Source of the DNA: Cristatella mucedo
Taxonomy: Eukaryota > Bryozoa > Phylactolaemata > Cristatellidae
Assembly (NCBI GenBank): GCA_009760855.2
Contig: WPIO01000020.1
Location: 1,264,501-1,328,500 of the forward strand
Reading direction: 5' to 3'
Length of the DNA: 64,000 bases
Notes under the pieces: model-generated
The model's database searches: none
Told to the model about the DNA's origin: nothing
What the model saw: only the letters and a program-made list of their open reading frames with translations
Translations under genes and position numbers: made by a program
Shown: one piece after another, positions 12,431-32,929 of the stretch
Position numbering within the stretch: position 1 is the stretch's first letter
How the letters are laid out: the number at the start of each line of letters is the position of its first letter

Positions 12431-13570
12431 CATAAGAATGGAGAGCGGCAAAGGAAAGGGGCACGCTCGAGAAAGCAGGCTGCCTGATATAAGGGGTTGT
12501 CAGAGCTAATACGATTGAAAGGGCTGCAGTGGCTGCTGGGGGGCAATAGCCCAAGGGATCAATGAGCTAGGCAGCCACGTGAGCAGGCAAATGTAATGTC
12601 GATGCCAGCGGCGTTTACAGCACCGATTTATTAATAGACTCAATAGGATGATACGAATGACAAAGGCAATGCAGTGACATCTAGAGCTTGTGACTGCTAA
12701 GCTGACGACTATCGCGATGCATACCCTTTTTGAGTCTGTTCCCCTCACGAGCAGGTTGCCTCTTCCTTTATCTGCTTTCTACGAAGTTATTACTGATGTA
12801 GCCTTTAAGCATTCGGCATGTCTTCTTCTGTGCCTGTTTGCTGTTTTTGTCTTATTATTGGCCTACAATCGTGCCCACCGACACATTTATTATCTCATCT
12901 AGTTTCTTACGTGCAGCTAGTCTAGGCAGTATTTTTGAAGGCTGACTCGTCATAAAACAAACTATAGGCTCTGATTGAGACCTTCCAAACGAGGCAGACG
13001 GTCAGTAGTGAGCATCGCTAAGCAAAGTGCTTAGCGGTGCTGCCAAAGATTCAGCATTTAATCTTCACTACTGCTGCTGCTGTTTTTGGCTTCGGTGGCG
13101 ATATGTCCTGGCTTCGGTAGAGATATTTTCTGGCAGGTGTAGATCTTGCTTTTCAGAGGAGGAGTTACTGAAGCGTCGTGGTGGCACACAGCCCAGCCCA
13201 GCGAAGCACACCCCGACCTAGCGCTAATCTAAACTGGGTCAGTCAGTCCCAATTACCCTTAGGTTATGGTAAATTTAGTTTTAGCCATAAAGTTTTGGCC
13301 CCGGGAATTCGTGGCAGGAGTCTAATTAGCTAAGTGCCCGGGTGACAGCGATAGGCTGCCCAGGCAGACAAGCCTCCAGTGTGCTTCTAGTGTTACTTCT
13401 GCGGTTTAAACAGTTTAAGCTTGCGGTCAACTGCCTGTATACTATCTCAGTGTCTATGGTAACTGGAGTCTACCGGCACCCCGGTTTGCTGATGTGACAT
13501 GATAGCTTTCGCCTGCCAATTCAGCTACTACCAAGCGGTGGCTGCCGATTCACAGCCAGCCAGTGGGTAA
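12431..13570. other. No recognisable gene; immediately upstream of HNF4 exon 1
   Basis: Ordinary composition with short unrecognised frames. The stretch 13230-13570 precedes the proposed start codon and could hold 5' UTR or intron sequence. No clear TATA box or upstream coding exon was seen. Confidence 0.4.
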
Positions 13571-21784
<8,214 letters not shown>

Positions 21785-22334
21785 GTTCCATGTCCGACAG
21801 GCAGGAGCTGCACAAAGCCACGAGATTTGATGACATGAGACAAGACAGATGTCGAGCAACTACAACAGCAGTGGCTGAGGGGGCGGCGGTAGCTTTGCTC
21901 CCCGAGGCTTGAGCCTAATGACAGTGAAGCATTCCCGATGGAAATGGCCCCAACGACAATCTTCCGTATGCTGACAAAGTGAGATTTTTTTCGTGCTCCT
22001 TTGGGCAAATGGACACGGTCTGCAGCCGAACAACGACTACTATGCCAGCCTCAGAGCCAAGCAAATGTCAAGTTCCGATCTGCCGGCCGCAGCAGATCGA
22101 CACACTTGTTTTGTTGCATGCCGATTGCTAACGGCAGCCCCGGACCTCAGTTTTCCCCTTGTGGGCCTAGCGTTCAAAAGCCACCGAACAAACTTAGATG
22201 TCATTCTTATTCTTATTATTATTACTTTTCTATCACTTCTCTAACTGCCTTCAGTCGAGGGCAGGGAGAGAGAGCGAGACTTGAGCTCGAGCGATGACAG
22301 CTAAAGCTGACACGTGAGCTAAGTCTCTCTCATT

Positions 22335-22336
<2 letters not shown>

Positions 22337-22427
<91 letters not shown>
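22337..22427 (+). repeat. (GA)n microsatellite
   Basis: About 45 uninterrupted GA units in the probable 3' UTR. Confidence 0.97.
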
Positions 22428-22430
<3 letters not shown>

Positions 22431-22654
22431 GGAGAGCTAAAAGCTCCTTGCGGTGCTCTTGCGAGAAGAGGCCCACACAACTGACCAATCTCCGGCACCG
22501 GCCGAGGCTGGCCTTGCACCACTAGCTGAGCTTCTAGTAACAACAGCAAGAACTGCTGGCTTGTGCATGGCTTGCAGCAGTGAGCCAGGTGAAGGCGTGA
22601 CTTATTGACTCTCGAACATGTGCAACCGAGCCTGAACGGCTTCACGGGCTGCAG

Positions 22655-22659
22655 CAAGC

Positions 22660-22691
<32 letters not shown>
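22655..22691 (+). repeat. (CAG)n run
   Basis: About twelve CAG units just upstream of the candidate AATAAA. Confidence 0.95.
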
Positions 22692-22721
22692 CACAAGCAA
22701 CAACAATGCCGTGTAAATAAA

Positions 22722-24390
22722 GGGTGATGCAGTCAGGCTTGCCTTGCTCTCTTTTTTCGTACAGAAAGGCAGCCTGCACTTGACTATTGCTTAAGAAAGC
22801 ACTCGAAGAACGAATGCGAACCTGCAGCTGGGCGGTGGGCACAGGCGAAGCGGCAGCAGTAGGCAGCCACCTGTGCCCACCACCCACTTCCTACTGCACT
22901 GCTGCCCCCCCCCCCCCCTGCGCCGAGTTACTGCTTCCCTGGTGGAGGTGGTGGTGGTGGTGGTGGTGACGCAGCCCCAGTCACATCCCTCTGTCACCTC
23001 CCCCCAGATTGAGTCAGAGCACCGATGTAGAGTTTGCACTGTGGCTCACCTAAGCTCGTGGCTAGCAGCAGCTAGCTGCTGGCTGCTAGGATCGAGACAG
23101 AAGCGGCAGCTGCTACCGCCACCCTCCCCCCCTCCCCCGTCGAGAAGGGCAGCAGCCGGGCCGGTGGATGCTGCTGATGCTGCTGCTGCTGCCAAGCCAG
23201 CCACCCAGTGGTGGAGGCCCGTGGTGAAAGCTGGAGTTTGTGGAGGGGGTGTGGTGCAGGAAGGTAGCTTGCTGGCCGGCTCGAACGAAGGCCCAGGCTA
23301 CTTACTTACTAGTGGCAACATTGGTAGGTTATGGCACCTGTTGTGGCAGAGTAATGACTAATCAAGGGAAGGTAGCTGTCACACGACCAGAAGGAACAAA
23401 CAAGGCTCTCCGAAGCCCTCCCTCTGCTAACCGGGACGGCCATTAGCCAGCTAGCTATGCACTGGACCCTGACAGCCCCTCTCTCCTCCCCATGGCAGCT
23501 GACGAAACCTGCCAGCTGTGCCTGCTCGGAGCTGCTGGCAGTGGCACATGGCAGAGCACGGCCGCCATCGGCTGGTCACCTCCACCGATTGCTCCACTCA
23601 GCAGCAACTAAAGGGGGCAGTGCAGGGCAGATGTGGTTAAAGGCTTCACATGGGTAAAGGGCTAGACGAGCGGTTACCCCCACCCCGAAAGCTTTTTGGT
23701 CTTGCCACTTGGTTAAGAAAATGCTTCCACAGATACCCTAATATGGCCTTCTTTAGAGATTTTTCCAGAACAGTGGTTTACAACTGGTTCAGCGTTCAAT
23801 GAATTCTCGCTGCTACTATAGGCTTCCTGAAATTTTGTACGTTCGGCGAGTCCAGTATAAAGTTCGGATCTGAAAAGGGATTCGCCACCCAGCAAGGAAA
23901 TGCGATCGAAGCGAAAGCACTTGGATGATGGCAGAAGCCTACCGGTGATATTTGTGTTTTTGTTTCCTTGTTTTCTCTTGTAGCTCAGGCTGCTTGAAAA
24001 ATTGAAATCGCTCGAGACCCCCTACAGGGCGGTCAACAATCGCTGTGGTGTCAACTTCGAAATAAAATTGAGAAAGGACGAATTTGGCCCCCAAAAAACG
24101 ACCTCATTTCCTCGTAGCTATGCGCTCGTGCTGAAAATAACGACCGCAATTTCCGCTCAACAGCAAGTTTTCATGCGACTCGACCTCTGTAAATACTTCT
24201 GATGACTAAGCGACTGTCATGTCTCAATCGTCATTTTTCAGTCCGAAATATATCGGTCATCAAAAAACTCTACAACGGATTCAAAAAGATCTTGCATGTG
24301 TCTAGTTCATTTTCCTTTGATAGCGATCATAGTAGGCCGCGAATAACGTAATTATGAGAGACATTTGTGCCAAGAGAGAAAGTGTGAGAG
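22722..24390. other. No recognisable gene; (GGT)n run and C-runs
   Basis: Holds a (GGT)n run at about 22945-22967 and a run of C at 22905-22918. A possible SINE A head fragment (CCACTTGGTTAAG) lies near 23703-23717. The 23.7-24.3 kb part is AT-richer, with no homology I can recognise. Confidence 0.45.
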
Positions 24391-24408
24391 AGTGGGAGAG
24401 AGGGGAGA

Positions 24409-24506
<98 letters not shown>

Positions 24507-24766
24507 CAGATAGAGGAGTAAGACAGACAGGCAGACATGGTTAGAAGGACAGAGACTGGACAAAGGATTGAAGAAAAAGAGGGATGGGGAGAAAGACGTG
24601 GATAAGGAGGTAGAAGGAAGAGAGACATAGTCAGATAGTGGGAAAGGGACTGGAGATGGAGAGACAGAGTGGGGGAGAAAGAGAGGAAGGGAGGAAAAGA
24701 GAGAATAGAAGAGAGAGGGAGAGAGAGAGAGAGAGAGGGAGAGAGAGAGGGAGAGAGAGAGGGAGG

Positions 24767-24799
<33 letters not shown>

Positions 24800-24812
24800 G
24801 GAGGGAGGGGTG
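24391..24812 (+). repeat. (GA)n microsatellite and GA-rich tract
   Basis: Near-pure (GA)n at 24411-24503, then purine-rich sequence to 24810. Ser/Leu-rich frames on the opposite strand are artefacts of the repeat. Confidence 0.95.
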
Positions 24813-24899
24813 GCAGTGCCGGAGATATTACCAACATGTACTTCTGCTGTAGCCGGTTCTGGATGTGCATGAAAATCCCAACATAGTACTATAGTCAGC

Positions 24900-25530
24900 C
24901 TCGAATTTGAGCGAAATTTGTCCACTTGTAATGTGTCAGCCTCAGCTGCCCATTACCAGAGAACCCAGTGGATATCTTTGAACCTTTTGCTGTTCTCAGA
25001 TTCCGAACTGCCTGATGCAAGCTGATGCTACTGCAGGATACACAGCATCGGAGACACAGTCAACGGTGGCGGTGCTCGAAAAGGTTTTATGCCGAGCAGG
25101 TTGCCCCCGTTAAGTGATTGGCAGGTGTTCTCTGAAATTCACCTTTAATTGCTGCCAGCACCCGGGGCTAATTTCTTCCCACAACTGTAAAGCATACTGT
25201 AATTTAGCTTCGTGGACGAGGAGCCGACATTCGCGATGTACGAGCATTCTAAACCTATAGACAGTGTTCCAGAAGTTGTGAGACCTATTGTGGCGGTTGG
25301 CATTCCGAGGTCAGAGAGCATTCTCTTCGGCAGCAGCTGTCGACTTTTCGGCAGCTCAGTAGAGCGCCCGTCATGGCGCCGGTCAGTCGTTCAAGCTTCC
25401 CCCCTGCGGTCCAGACTGGCAGGGCAGACTCGAGTAACTCGTGCAGCCGATCAAGCAAGCTCCGCTTTGCCTGTCGGGACTAGGACAGGGCCTTCGTCGA
25501 GGCCGGCTCTGACCTGCTACCGCATGCCGA
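24900..25530. other. Unrecognised, two open stretches
   Basis: An open stretch at about 25038-25148 begins after CTACTGCAG (reading HSIGDTVNGGGARKGF). A 134-codon frame at 25212-25613 begins DEEPTFAMYEHSKPIDSVPE and runs into a SINE A. Neither matches a family I recognise; they may be exon remnants or chance. Confidence 0.25.
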
Positions 25531-25532
25531 GC

Positions 25533-25686
25533 TGGTGTGGTCCAGCGGTTACGGCACTCGCTCCAACCAAGGCGTGGCTGAGGTCGTGGGCTCGAGCCCC
25601 GTGGCACGCGTGAAGCGCCTGAATAGAGAGATTAAGCTCTCTTGGGGCGCTATACAAATGAATTATATATAAATGAATTATATAAG
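25533..25686 (+). mobile_element. SINE A copy
   Basis: Head GTGGTCCAGCGGTTACGGCA, B-box GGGCTCGAGCCCC, tail AAGCGCCTGAATAGAGAGAT and GGGGCGCTATACAAATGAAT, with a short tail duplication. Confidence 0.9.
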
Positions 25687-27520
25687 CCAGGAATTGCCCT
25701 GCCGTAGAGACTACGGATTAAGGTCAGGGAGAGCACAAGGATGCTTGCTGTTGAATACTCAATAGTAGCTGTACTAGTAATGCTATGGAGACCTTTTAAT
25801 AGCATCCTAAGAGGTCGATACTTTCTCCTAGGCACCGTGCACCGTGCATGGAAAGGAAGCGCTGGCTGCGTCACGTGCCTGGCCCGTTAATGTCGGACTC
25901 TTCGGTGTCTCTTCCTTAGCACTCTTGGATTCTCTATACTTTCTCACTGGAGCTGCAGCATTTCCTGCGACAGTTTAGGCACTCCGTACGTTCGTCTTGC
26001 ATTCTTAGAGAAGAAGAGGCAATATTTGAAGCCAATCACGCCAGCGATCTGAGCGGCTAAAATGTGGCTGCATTGTGAACGTGGATTTTACTGCCTATAA
26101 GCGCCGCCGTCGACGCAACAAGGAAAAGCGCTTGCGGAAGGAGTGGCAGGAGTGACAGACAGAGAGCAGGCTGGGAATTCGCTCGCCCTGCGGCGGCTGA
26201 TTCGCGACTGGTTTCGCCCTGCGAAGGTCCCCGACAGGTCTGCCGCTGGCTGCCAAACGTGGCAAGTGAACTTTGCTTCTACTGGGGGGCTTCTCGCTGA
26301 CACACCCTCTGCTGACTCAGAGTAATCTCGCCTTACTCAGCATCGCTGGATCTAGAAAGGAGCATGGATCTGCATGGAGGTCATTCGCAGAGAGGAAACT
26401 AGTGGTGACCTACAAAAAATAATCAACTATCAAAAAAAGACGGCTTCTGGAATATGCCTTTGCCAGTCGACGCGTGCATTCGTGCTTTACAACAAATTCG
26501 CGAGAGGATTCATGCAGCAAGTCAGGACAGGGCATCGGAATTGTATGGTTCGAAAGAAAGCCCGGGTCCAGGTGCTGTAATGCAGAAATTAAGGACCGCC
26601 GTAAAATGATAGGGGCGCTCCATCAATTAATAAGACGGGCATGTATTGCAGCTTTTATAGTGACGTTTGCTCTCTTCATTTTCGCTTAAAAAGGAGCACC
26701 CGTTCGCCATTTCATTTGGAAGATTGTGTAATCATTTCGTTTTCAAGCCTCCGCTTCCGCATTTCCGAGACAGCTGTGACAAAATGCATAGTCTCAAGGA
26801 TTTCACGAAGTGGCAGTGAGTAAACACAACGGGCTTGCCCTTACAACTGGTTGGAGATTGTAGCGGCACCACAGCGGAAAGCAAAAATCTCCAGCCACCT
26901 TTAACTGGACAGCCAGAAGAGCCAGGATCTCCGACTTAGGTTAATGTTGAGCAATCAAAATGTCTCTCCTAGGGGTAGGGCCAGAATGATGATCTTGAGC
27001 AATGCCAAAGGCGACTCAACTGCTTCAAAAAAATGCACGCGTCCTTGCAGTCACTACAAGCCGCGTCAGTCCGGACGTATACAGGGCAGGATTCGTTGGT
27101 TCAACACAGGATCGCAGAGGCCAATAGAAGTTCGTAGATCATCTAGCTAATTCCCACCATCTAAAGTGCTGTAGTGGCCAGTGCGTCGTCCTCAGCCAGC
27201 GCCAGGAGTGATAATTGAATACTCTAAGCGATTGGTGGAGTCCACTTCAGCCCCCCCCGAAAGCTTCTTTTAAACGGTTTGAACCAGTTCTGATTATGAC
27301 GGTGCAGGGACGGGGTCAACGAGACAGACATATTGGTGGGCAGATGCTCGACCTCGTGGACGAGGTGATCAATCGTGTAGGTCAGCAACTGAATGAGGCG
27401 AAGTAGGCAGGTGACGAGTTTCAGCCGGCGTCTTCTTCCACGAGTTCACTCCAAAGTCATAAGATCGTGGAGCGACAAAGCTAGCCTCTCAGCCCCTTTT
27501 GCTCCCTTACGCAGCCGCCA
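25687..27520. other. No recognisable gene
   Basis: Mixed composition. Short frames (26374-26580, 26944-27150) lack recognisable motifs and splice context. Confidence 0.4.
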
Positions 27521-27524
27521 GGCG

Positions 27525-27612
27525 AATTCTTTAGGATAAGGATACTTCTTTAGGATAAGGATACTTCTTTAGGATAAGGATAATTCTTTAGGATAGTTCT
27601 TTAGGATAGTTC
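27525..27612. repeat. 19-base tandem repeat, TTCTTTAGGATAAGGATAC unit
   Basis: About three full units and two shortened units (TTCTTTAGGATAG) in direct tandem. Confidence 0.93.
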
Positions 27613-27959
27613 ACTAGGTCCAAGCGAAGCGCGACGAAAAGGAAGCGCCTTCACTACCGGCGCGCGCGTGCCTGCGTCCAGACTTGTCGACGAGGCCCGC
27701 GGAAAGCAGCGTCGAAGAAGCGCGCGAACGCCACCAGCGACTTTATTTGACGTCCGATCTGAAAAACGAAAGGAATTCAGTGCAGCCGTCGTATCGACCC
27801 CATTTAACGGGAGAAGACGCCTTTCGCAAAGCTGCCCAAACTGGTAGAATTGGTGTGCACTTTTCAAAATAAACTTTAAATTTTTAGCTCAAACGAAAGC
27901 ACGTCCTCCAAAGAATAGCCGCGTTTTCATTTATGGACAGCACTTTTTTTTTTCATCGC

Positions 27960-29245
27960 GAGGCAATTGGCTCAAGAATCGAGCATGCGGCAGGCATCGT
28001 GGATCATCTGTGGAGCCCTTAAAATATCGAGAGCCACCGGGTTTCGATCTTCTTTCTTTTCACTTATACACGGTTACCCTCTGGCGGCCGATGCTATCGC
28101 CAATGATGATCTTGACCTGAATTTCTACGCCGATGACATTCTGCGTGACTAGGCTCGCGTTTGGATGGCTACCATTTTTTTCTGAAAGTTTGCGATGATA
28201 AGACTCACCTCATGTTGGTACCCGAAAGCCCAAGACTTGGACCTTGAGATTGTTTCCGCTTGCATCGCTCCTCCGGTTACGTCTGCCCGCAATCTAGGCT
28301 GGCTAGTCCAAAGCCATTTGTCTTCGGATGAGCGCGTTCTTTTAGCGGGCAAGTCGGCCTACTTTCAGTCAAGGAACATTGCCAAAAACAGGGCTCTCTG
28401 AGATAAGAATGCGATGACCAAACTAGTTCGCGCATCTGCGACATCTCGTCTAGGTTATTGCATCCCTTTATTCGGGAATCGATGCCTGCGCCCTGAATCG
28501 TCTGCAACTCGTGCCGGACGACTCAGCGACCCGTAGGGTCTGTCGTCGTCGGCGAAGCTGCCACGGCGCTTCTGTCTGCGGTTCACTGGGTCCCTAGCGA
28601 GTATAGAAACGATTTCAAAATCCCCCTACAATCTGGCTAATAGGTCACTTTGCTCGCTAGCGCCAGCTCACCCATTCAAACACCGTTTTCCTCCGGTTAC
28701 TCGGCGCTCTCGAACCCCCCCTTCCCCGTCGGCGGCATCCGGTCAGTCGTCTCACCGCCACCTCCCAGTAAGTTAAATTCTTTTGGCGATCGAGCCTTTG
28801 GCCCGTATTCACCAATATCTGGAACTCGACTACTTGTGGCCACTGTTGCTGCCTGCGATGGCCTCGCATCCTTTAATCGGGCTCAGATTTTCTGCTCAAG
28901 ATGCATCAGTTCCCGCCAGCTTTCCCTTCGCCGAAGTGAACTCTTTTTTGTTGTTGTTCCGGAGTGCTTTTCGTGTGTTCCCGTGGATGATTCAGTGCAT
29001 GCTACTTGCCAGAGATCTCATTTACCGGTGGCTTAGAGGTGTCTTCATGTTTGCTTTAGCATGGTGGCCTAAGCACGATACTTGTTTGCATTTGCACACT
29101 TGACTCCGACGTACGATGCATACGACGAACCCTTGGGTGTCGACTCTCTTGCAGGTAGTTGTATAGCACCTGGGTAGAGATTCTTCTCTTAACTTGCTTT
29201 ACATTTGACCTATATTATTATCATTATGATTATTATGCACTTCTT
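27960..29245 (+). mobile_element. L2-like LINE, subfamily 2, degraded
   Basis: The FYADD reverse transcriptase motif occurs near 28115-28140 (NDDLDLNFYADDI). Downstream are stretches like the thumb and C-terminal region of L2 ORF2, in shifting frames. The 3' end (29140-29245) reads CTCTTGCAGGTAGTTGTATA, GCACCTGGGTAGAGATTC, then ATT-rich sequence. Frameshifts and stops show it is dead. Confidence 0.8.
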
Positions 29246-29399
29246 AATCTTGCCAAACCGAAGACAGTTTGAGTCGGGCGGAGCCAGTCACCCAGTGATT
29301 AATGCACATACTAGTCATTACATCTCGAAGGTAATTATTAAAGACCTACTTATCACATCAGCCCTACTTGAGCTAAGGTTTTGATCAAACTCTATGGAC

Positions 29400-29700
29400 T
29401 GCCAACAATGTACCGGGACACTTCTGGAGAGGATCCATGAACTTGGCTGACCAGGGCCCGGCGCAGCTGCTGGGTCTATCCCAGTCTGGCCGGTGCAAGG
29501 AGCTGCTGCCCTTCCCTTCGTCCTTCCTCGGCACCGGCCTGTGCACCGGGGAGATGCATTTGCCGTTGTGCCTGTGCTTCTTAGCAACAGAACGATATAG
29601 AAGTGCACTGAACCAGTCTAGAAGTCATTTGGGTGGAGAGCGCTGCCGTGCGGTTGTCGACAGATTCGGCGAAGTATTGTTCGTAACTTAACAACGAAGG
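29400..29700. other. GC-rich pocket, possible coding exon of unknown identity
   Basis: An isolated GC-rich segment between AT-rich flanks. The + frame (29437-29691) and at least one minus frame are both open, so strand cannot be chosen. No family recognised. Confidence 0.2.
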
Positions 29701-29924
29701 CTCCTAGTTGAACTGGGAGATGCGAGCCCTCTTCCGACCACCAAGTCCCCGGCGGCTCGGTGGAGCCTACCTAGGTGAGCTGCATTAGCAGTTTGGGCCC
29801 CTCGTGCCCCCACGTCTCGTCAAAAGATGGACGACGGGCAGTGATTGCTGACTCTTTCTTAAGCTAAGACGCTGCCGGTGAAGGTCGGTGTGGTTCGGCG
29901 TGTTCGTGCCTGCGAGACATGATT

Positions 29925-29990
29925 ATAGTAATAATGCATTTGCATAGCACCCTCGGATAACTTAATCTCTTTCTAGACACTTGCCACACT
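29925..29990 (-). mobile_element. L2-like LINE 3' tail, solo
   Basis: TAATGCATTTGCATAGCACC and TAATCTCTTTCTAGACACTT are the reverse complement of the LINE tail stem-loop. Confidence 0.75.
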
Positions 29991-30064
29991 GGAAGCTACG
30001 TGTGGTGACTGCAACGATGTGAGCTCCGAAGTCAATTGAAAGGCAAAAGCTGCTCTCTTGTGCA

Positions 30065-30122
30065 GCTCGTCATTCCGGAGCTCGTCGTTCCGGAGCTCGT
30101 CGTTCCGGAGCTCGTCGTTTCG
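30065..30122 (+). repeat. 15-base tandem repeat, GCTCGTCGTTCCGGA unit
   Basis: About four direct copies with little divergence. One frame reads PELVV repeated, but the flanks do not support a gene. Confidence 0.95.
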
Positions 30123-30384
30123 GCTCGTACCACCTCTGCTCTAAGCGCCGCGACACTTGCTAAAAGTGGCACTCGCTATTGCTGCTGCTCGTTTTCCTTC
30201 GATCCGATCGACTCTCCTTAGTACTCCCGCATCCAGGCTTTTGTTGCTGCGGCACTCCTTCCTCGACTTCCTCAGCTGCTCTCCAATTGCAGCTAAGCTC
30301 GTTGCCTTTCTCTACATTCTGAGCAGCCAAGCAGATGCACAGCACAGCCACTCGAGCTTGGTGTGTACCGCCAGACTTATTGAC

Positions 30385-30447
30385 GTTATTATAATAATAG
30401 TGCACTTGATAAAGCGCCCTCAGAGAACTCAATCTCTCTCTAGGTAC
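30385..30447 (-). mobile_element. L2-like LINE 3' tail, solo
   Basis: AATAGTGCACTTGATAAAGC followed by CAGAGAACTCAATCTCTCTC matches the LINE 3' stem-loop in reverse. Confidence 0.82.
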
Positions 30448-31540
30448 ACCGTTACTTGATCTTATTGTTTCCTAAACGTAACTCGCATTGGAATGAAATT
30501 TTTCATTTCACGACAACGACGGACTTGTCTCACTCGTTCGATTGGCTGGAGCAAGCAGGCAAGCCTGGCTCTGCATGTGTGGCCGAGTTGGCGTCGCGTC
30601 AGCTGGCAGTTGCAGCATCATTCCATCGCACCCACTCTCCCTTCCAGAAGTAGTTGTGGCTGTGGAGGCTAGAGTTCATCGTTGAGCACCGTGAGCTGAC
30701 GGAGCTTTCCTCGACGTCCTTTCCTCGACGCCGACTTGTCAGGCCTTACGTTGCATACGAGAGGAAAAGAGCACTTCACTCATACACAGAACGGGGCTGG
30801 CTGAGCCAATCCACCGGGTTGCTCCGCCGCATCTATTGGACGAAGCACTTGCCCATTTTCGTTTGCTTACTTACTGCTACCCTTGCACGCTCTATCGCTT
30901 GACGAATGCCGCAGGTGGGCTTTTCAATATGCTCCGCGTCTCCCGCCTCGATTGTCTCGCTGCTCCGAGAATGCAGCGGTTAGCAATCGAGGCCTGGCAT
31001 TCACATTCGCCGCTCGCGAGGAGCCGTCGTTGAGCGTTCCCAAGCATCGAGCGGGGGCGGGGCGGCTGGGGGGGGGGGGGGACTCGGATTCTCGTTCCAG
31101 CTGCTGCGGAAGATGCGTCGGTAGCTGCTCTAAGCACCGGGCGATCCCCTTGGAATAGTAGCTGAGCAGACCGTCGTCCGATCGAGCGGATGCTGTGGAT
31201 TACTGCGCGGCTGAAGCTTCGGACTTGAGACGAATTCTACCGCTGCTCTCATTCGCCGATCCCTGGCGACTCATTTGCAGTTGCTTCAATTCGTAGAGAA
31301 AGCCTTAAACAGCAAAGTCTACTGCCGTCGTCAGTATCGACTGCATACGCAGGTGGAGGCAAAATCGTTCCAGCCGGTGTGCTCGGAGGCGGGGGGGGGG
31401 AGGGAGGCAGGGGGGAAGGGCTGGCCTAAATGCACTCGCTCTGGCAGCTCCTGCGAAGCGAAAGAACGTGATGAACCATTCCAAGTCGTAGAGATAGGAG
31501 GTACCATGTGCCATTCCATAAACATCTTAGTAAAATTTAA
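30448..31540. other. No recognisable gene
   Basis: Mixed composition with G-runs at 31070-31080 and 31389-31400. Overlapping short frames at 30883-31158 and 30892-31137 are on opposite strands and not recognised. Confidence 0.4.
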
Positions 31541-31567
31541 CTGTTAGCTGATTTAATACCCTCACAT

Positions 31568-31684
<117 letters not shown>

Positions 31685-31732
31685 GTAGCGGCAGAAGAGC
31701 TTTAACGACTATCACCACAACTTGCAGTGGAC

Positions 31733-31815
31733 AATAAAAGATAATAATAAAACATTTGTATAGCACCCTCAGAGAACTTGATCTCTTTCTAGGCACCATA
31801 CATTCGCTGCAAAGG
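31733..31815 (-). mobile_element. L2-like LINE 3' tail nested in SINE B
   Basis: AACATTTGTATAGCACCCTC, AGAGAACTTGATCTCTTTCT and ATTCGCTGCAAAGGAAGCAT are the reverse complement of the LINE tail. Confidence 0.85.
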
Positions 31816-32289
31816 AAGCATGGTCTGAAGGATCGCCCACTGCAGGACTCGAACCCACGACCTAATGAGGGAAGAGCGAGCACCTTTCCCCATGGCTAAG
31901 ACACTAGGACAAAATTTCCAGCGGGAGTCAAGGAAAAGCTGTAGCAGCAAGGATTGTTTGCTGTGGGCTAGTGAACAAGCTCTAACTATCTGTCCTCCCT
32001 CACTTCACTGCAACCAAATGGAACCTTAGCACCACGACTGTGTGTTTGAACTACCATGGAGACCTCGTTAAGAGTTAGTTCACTCTATGCCGCGAGCGCT
32101 GTTCTGGCGATAGCGTGCACTGAGCACCCGAAAACTACGCTCGAACCGGCGGCGGCGAGGGAGGCGGCTGCCTTGTGCTCTCAACGCCTGTACAACGGAC
32201 AGAGACGTCGAATGGTTTGCGTTCTAAAACGTTAAACACAGGTGCACCCAAGAAACGGCCAACCGATATTATGCTTGCGGAGCCAGAGG

Positions 32290-32880
32290 CCTGCGGCAAC
32301 ACTCTGTGTGCTACCCAAAGCTCTGCCGCTTGGCAGCGCGTCCGCCGCGAGCGTAGCGAGCAATTGCCGCATCGCACCACTTAGGGTTCATCGGTTCCTC
32401 ATCGAGCAGCGTTTCGTCTTTTAAGATTTTGTCACTGGCGTTAAGGTCCCTCCATTCTCTTGCACAGGCCTACCTACCTTTCCAAACTACTTTCCAAATG
32501 GGCTGCATTTAGTATCGCCTGCTCCTCTGACTCAAGCCGTTTGGCTGCGCAACTACCCAACCTTAAAAACCTTTGCGACCGTGCCTTCAGTTCGCATGCT
32601 CCCAAAGCCTGGAACTCACTCCCGACTGATGTCGCGACACCCCCGACTCGCCATTTAGAAAGAAACTGAAAAACGCACCTGCTGCTCACAACATTTGCTG
32701 GGCTCCGTCTGGAACTGCCTGCCCTCTGCTTGCCCTTGTGGGCGCTGGCGGGCGCTGGGCAAGCTATCGCTCACCAATCGCCGTTCTTCCTTTACAGCGT
32801 GTGTAAAGTGCCAAGAAAGAGCTTGCGTTCTCTTACGGCGCTACGAAAGTGTGTTATTTAATTGTTATTCTTTACTTTCG
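32290..32880 (+). mobile_element. L2-like LINE, 3' fragment
   Basis: A diverged SAAR..CRER-like block near 32320-32380, then reverse transcriptase C-terminal sequence (CDRAFSSHAPKAWNSLPTDV at about 32568-32628) and a 3' tail GTAAAGTGCCAAGAAAGAGC ending ATT-rich. Internal stops and a deletion; not active. Confidence 0.85.
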
Positions 32881-32929
32881 CTGACTGCGTTAACTGGCCT
32901 TCGGCTTTAGCTATTGCCTGCTGTGTGGC

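Larger units (their letters stand above)
21785..22721 (+). other. Probable HNF4 3' untranslated region with candidate poly(A) signal
   Basis: After the stop codon, the first clear AATAAA on the + strand that I noticed is at 22716-22721. The span includes a (GA)n block (22337-22427) and a (CAG)n run (22655-22691). The transcript end is inferred only from the hexamer. Confidence 0.35.
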
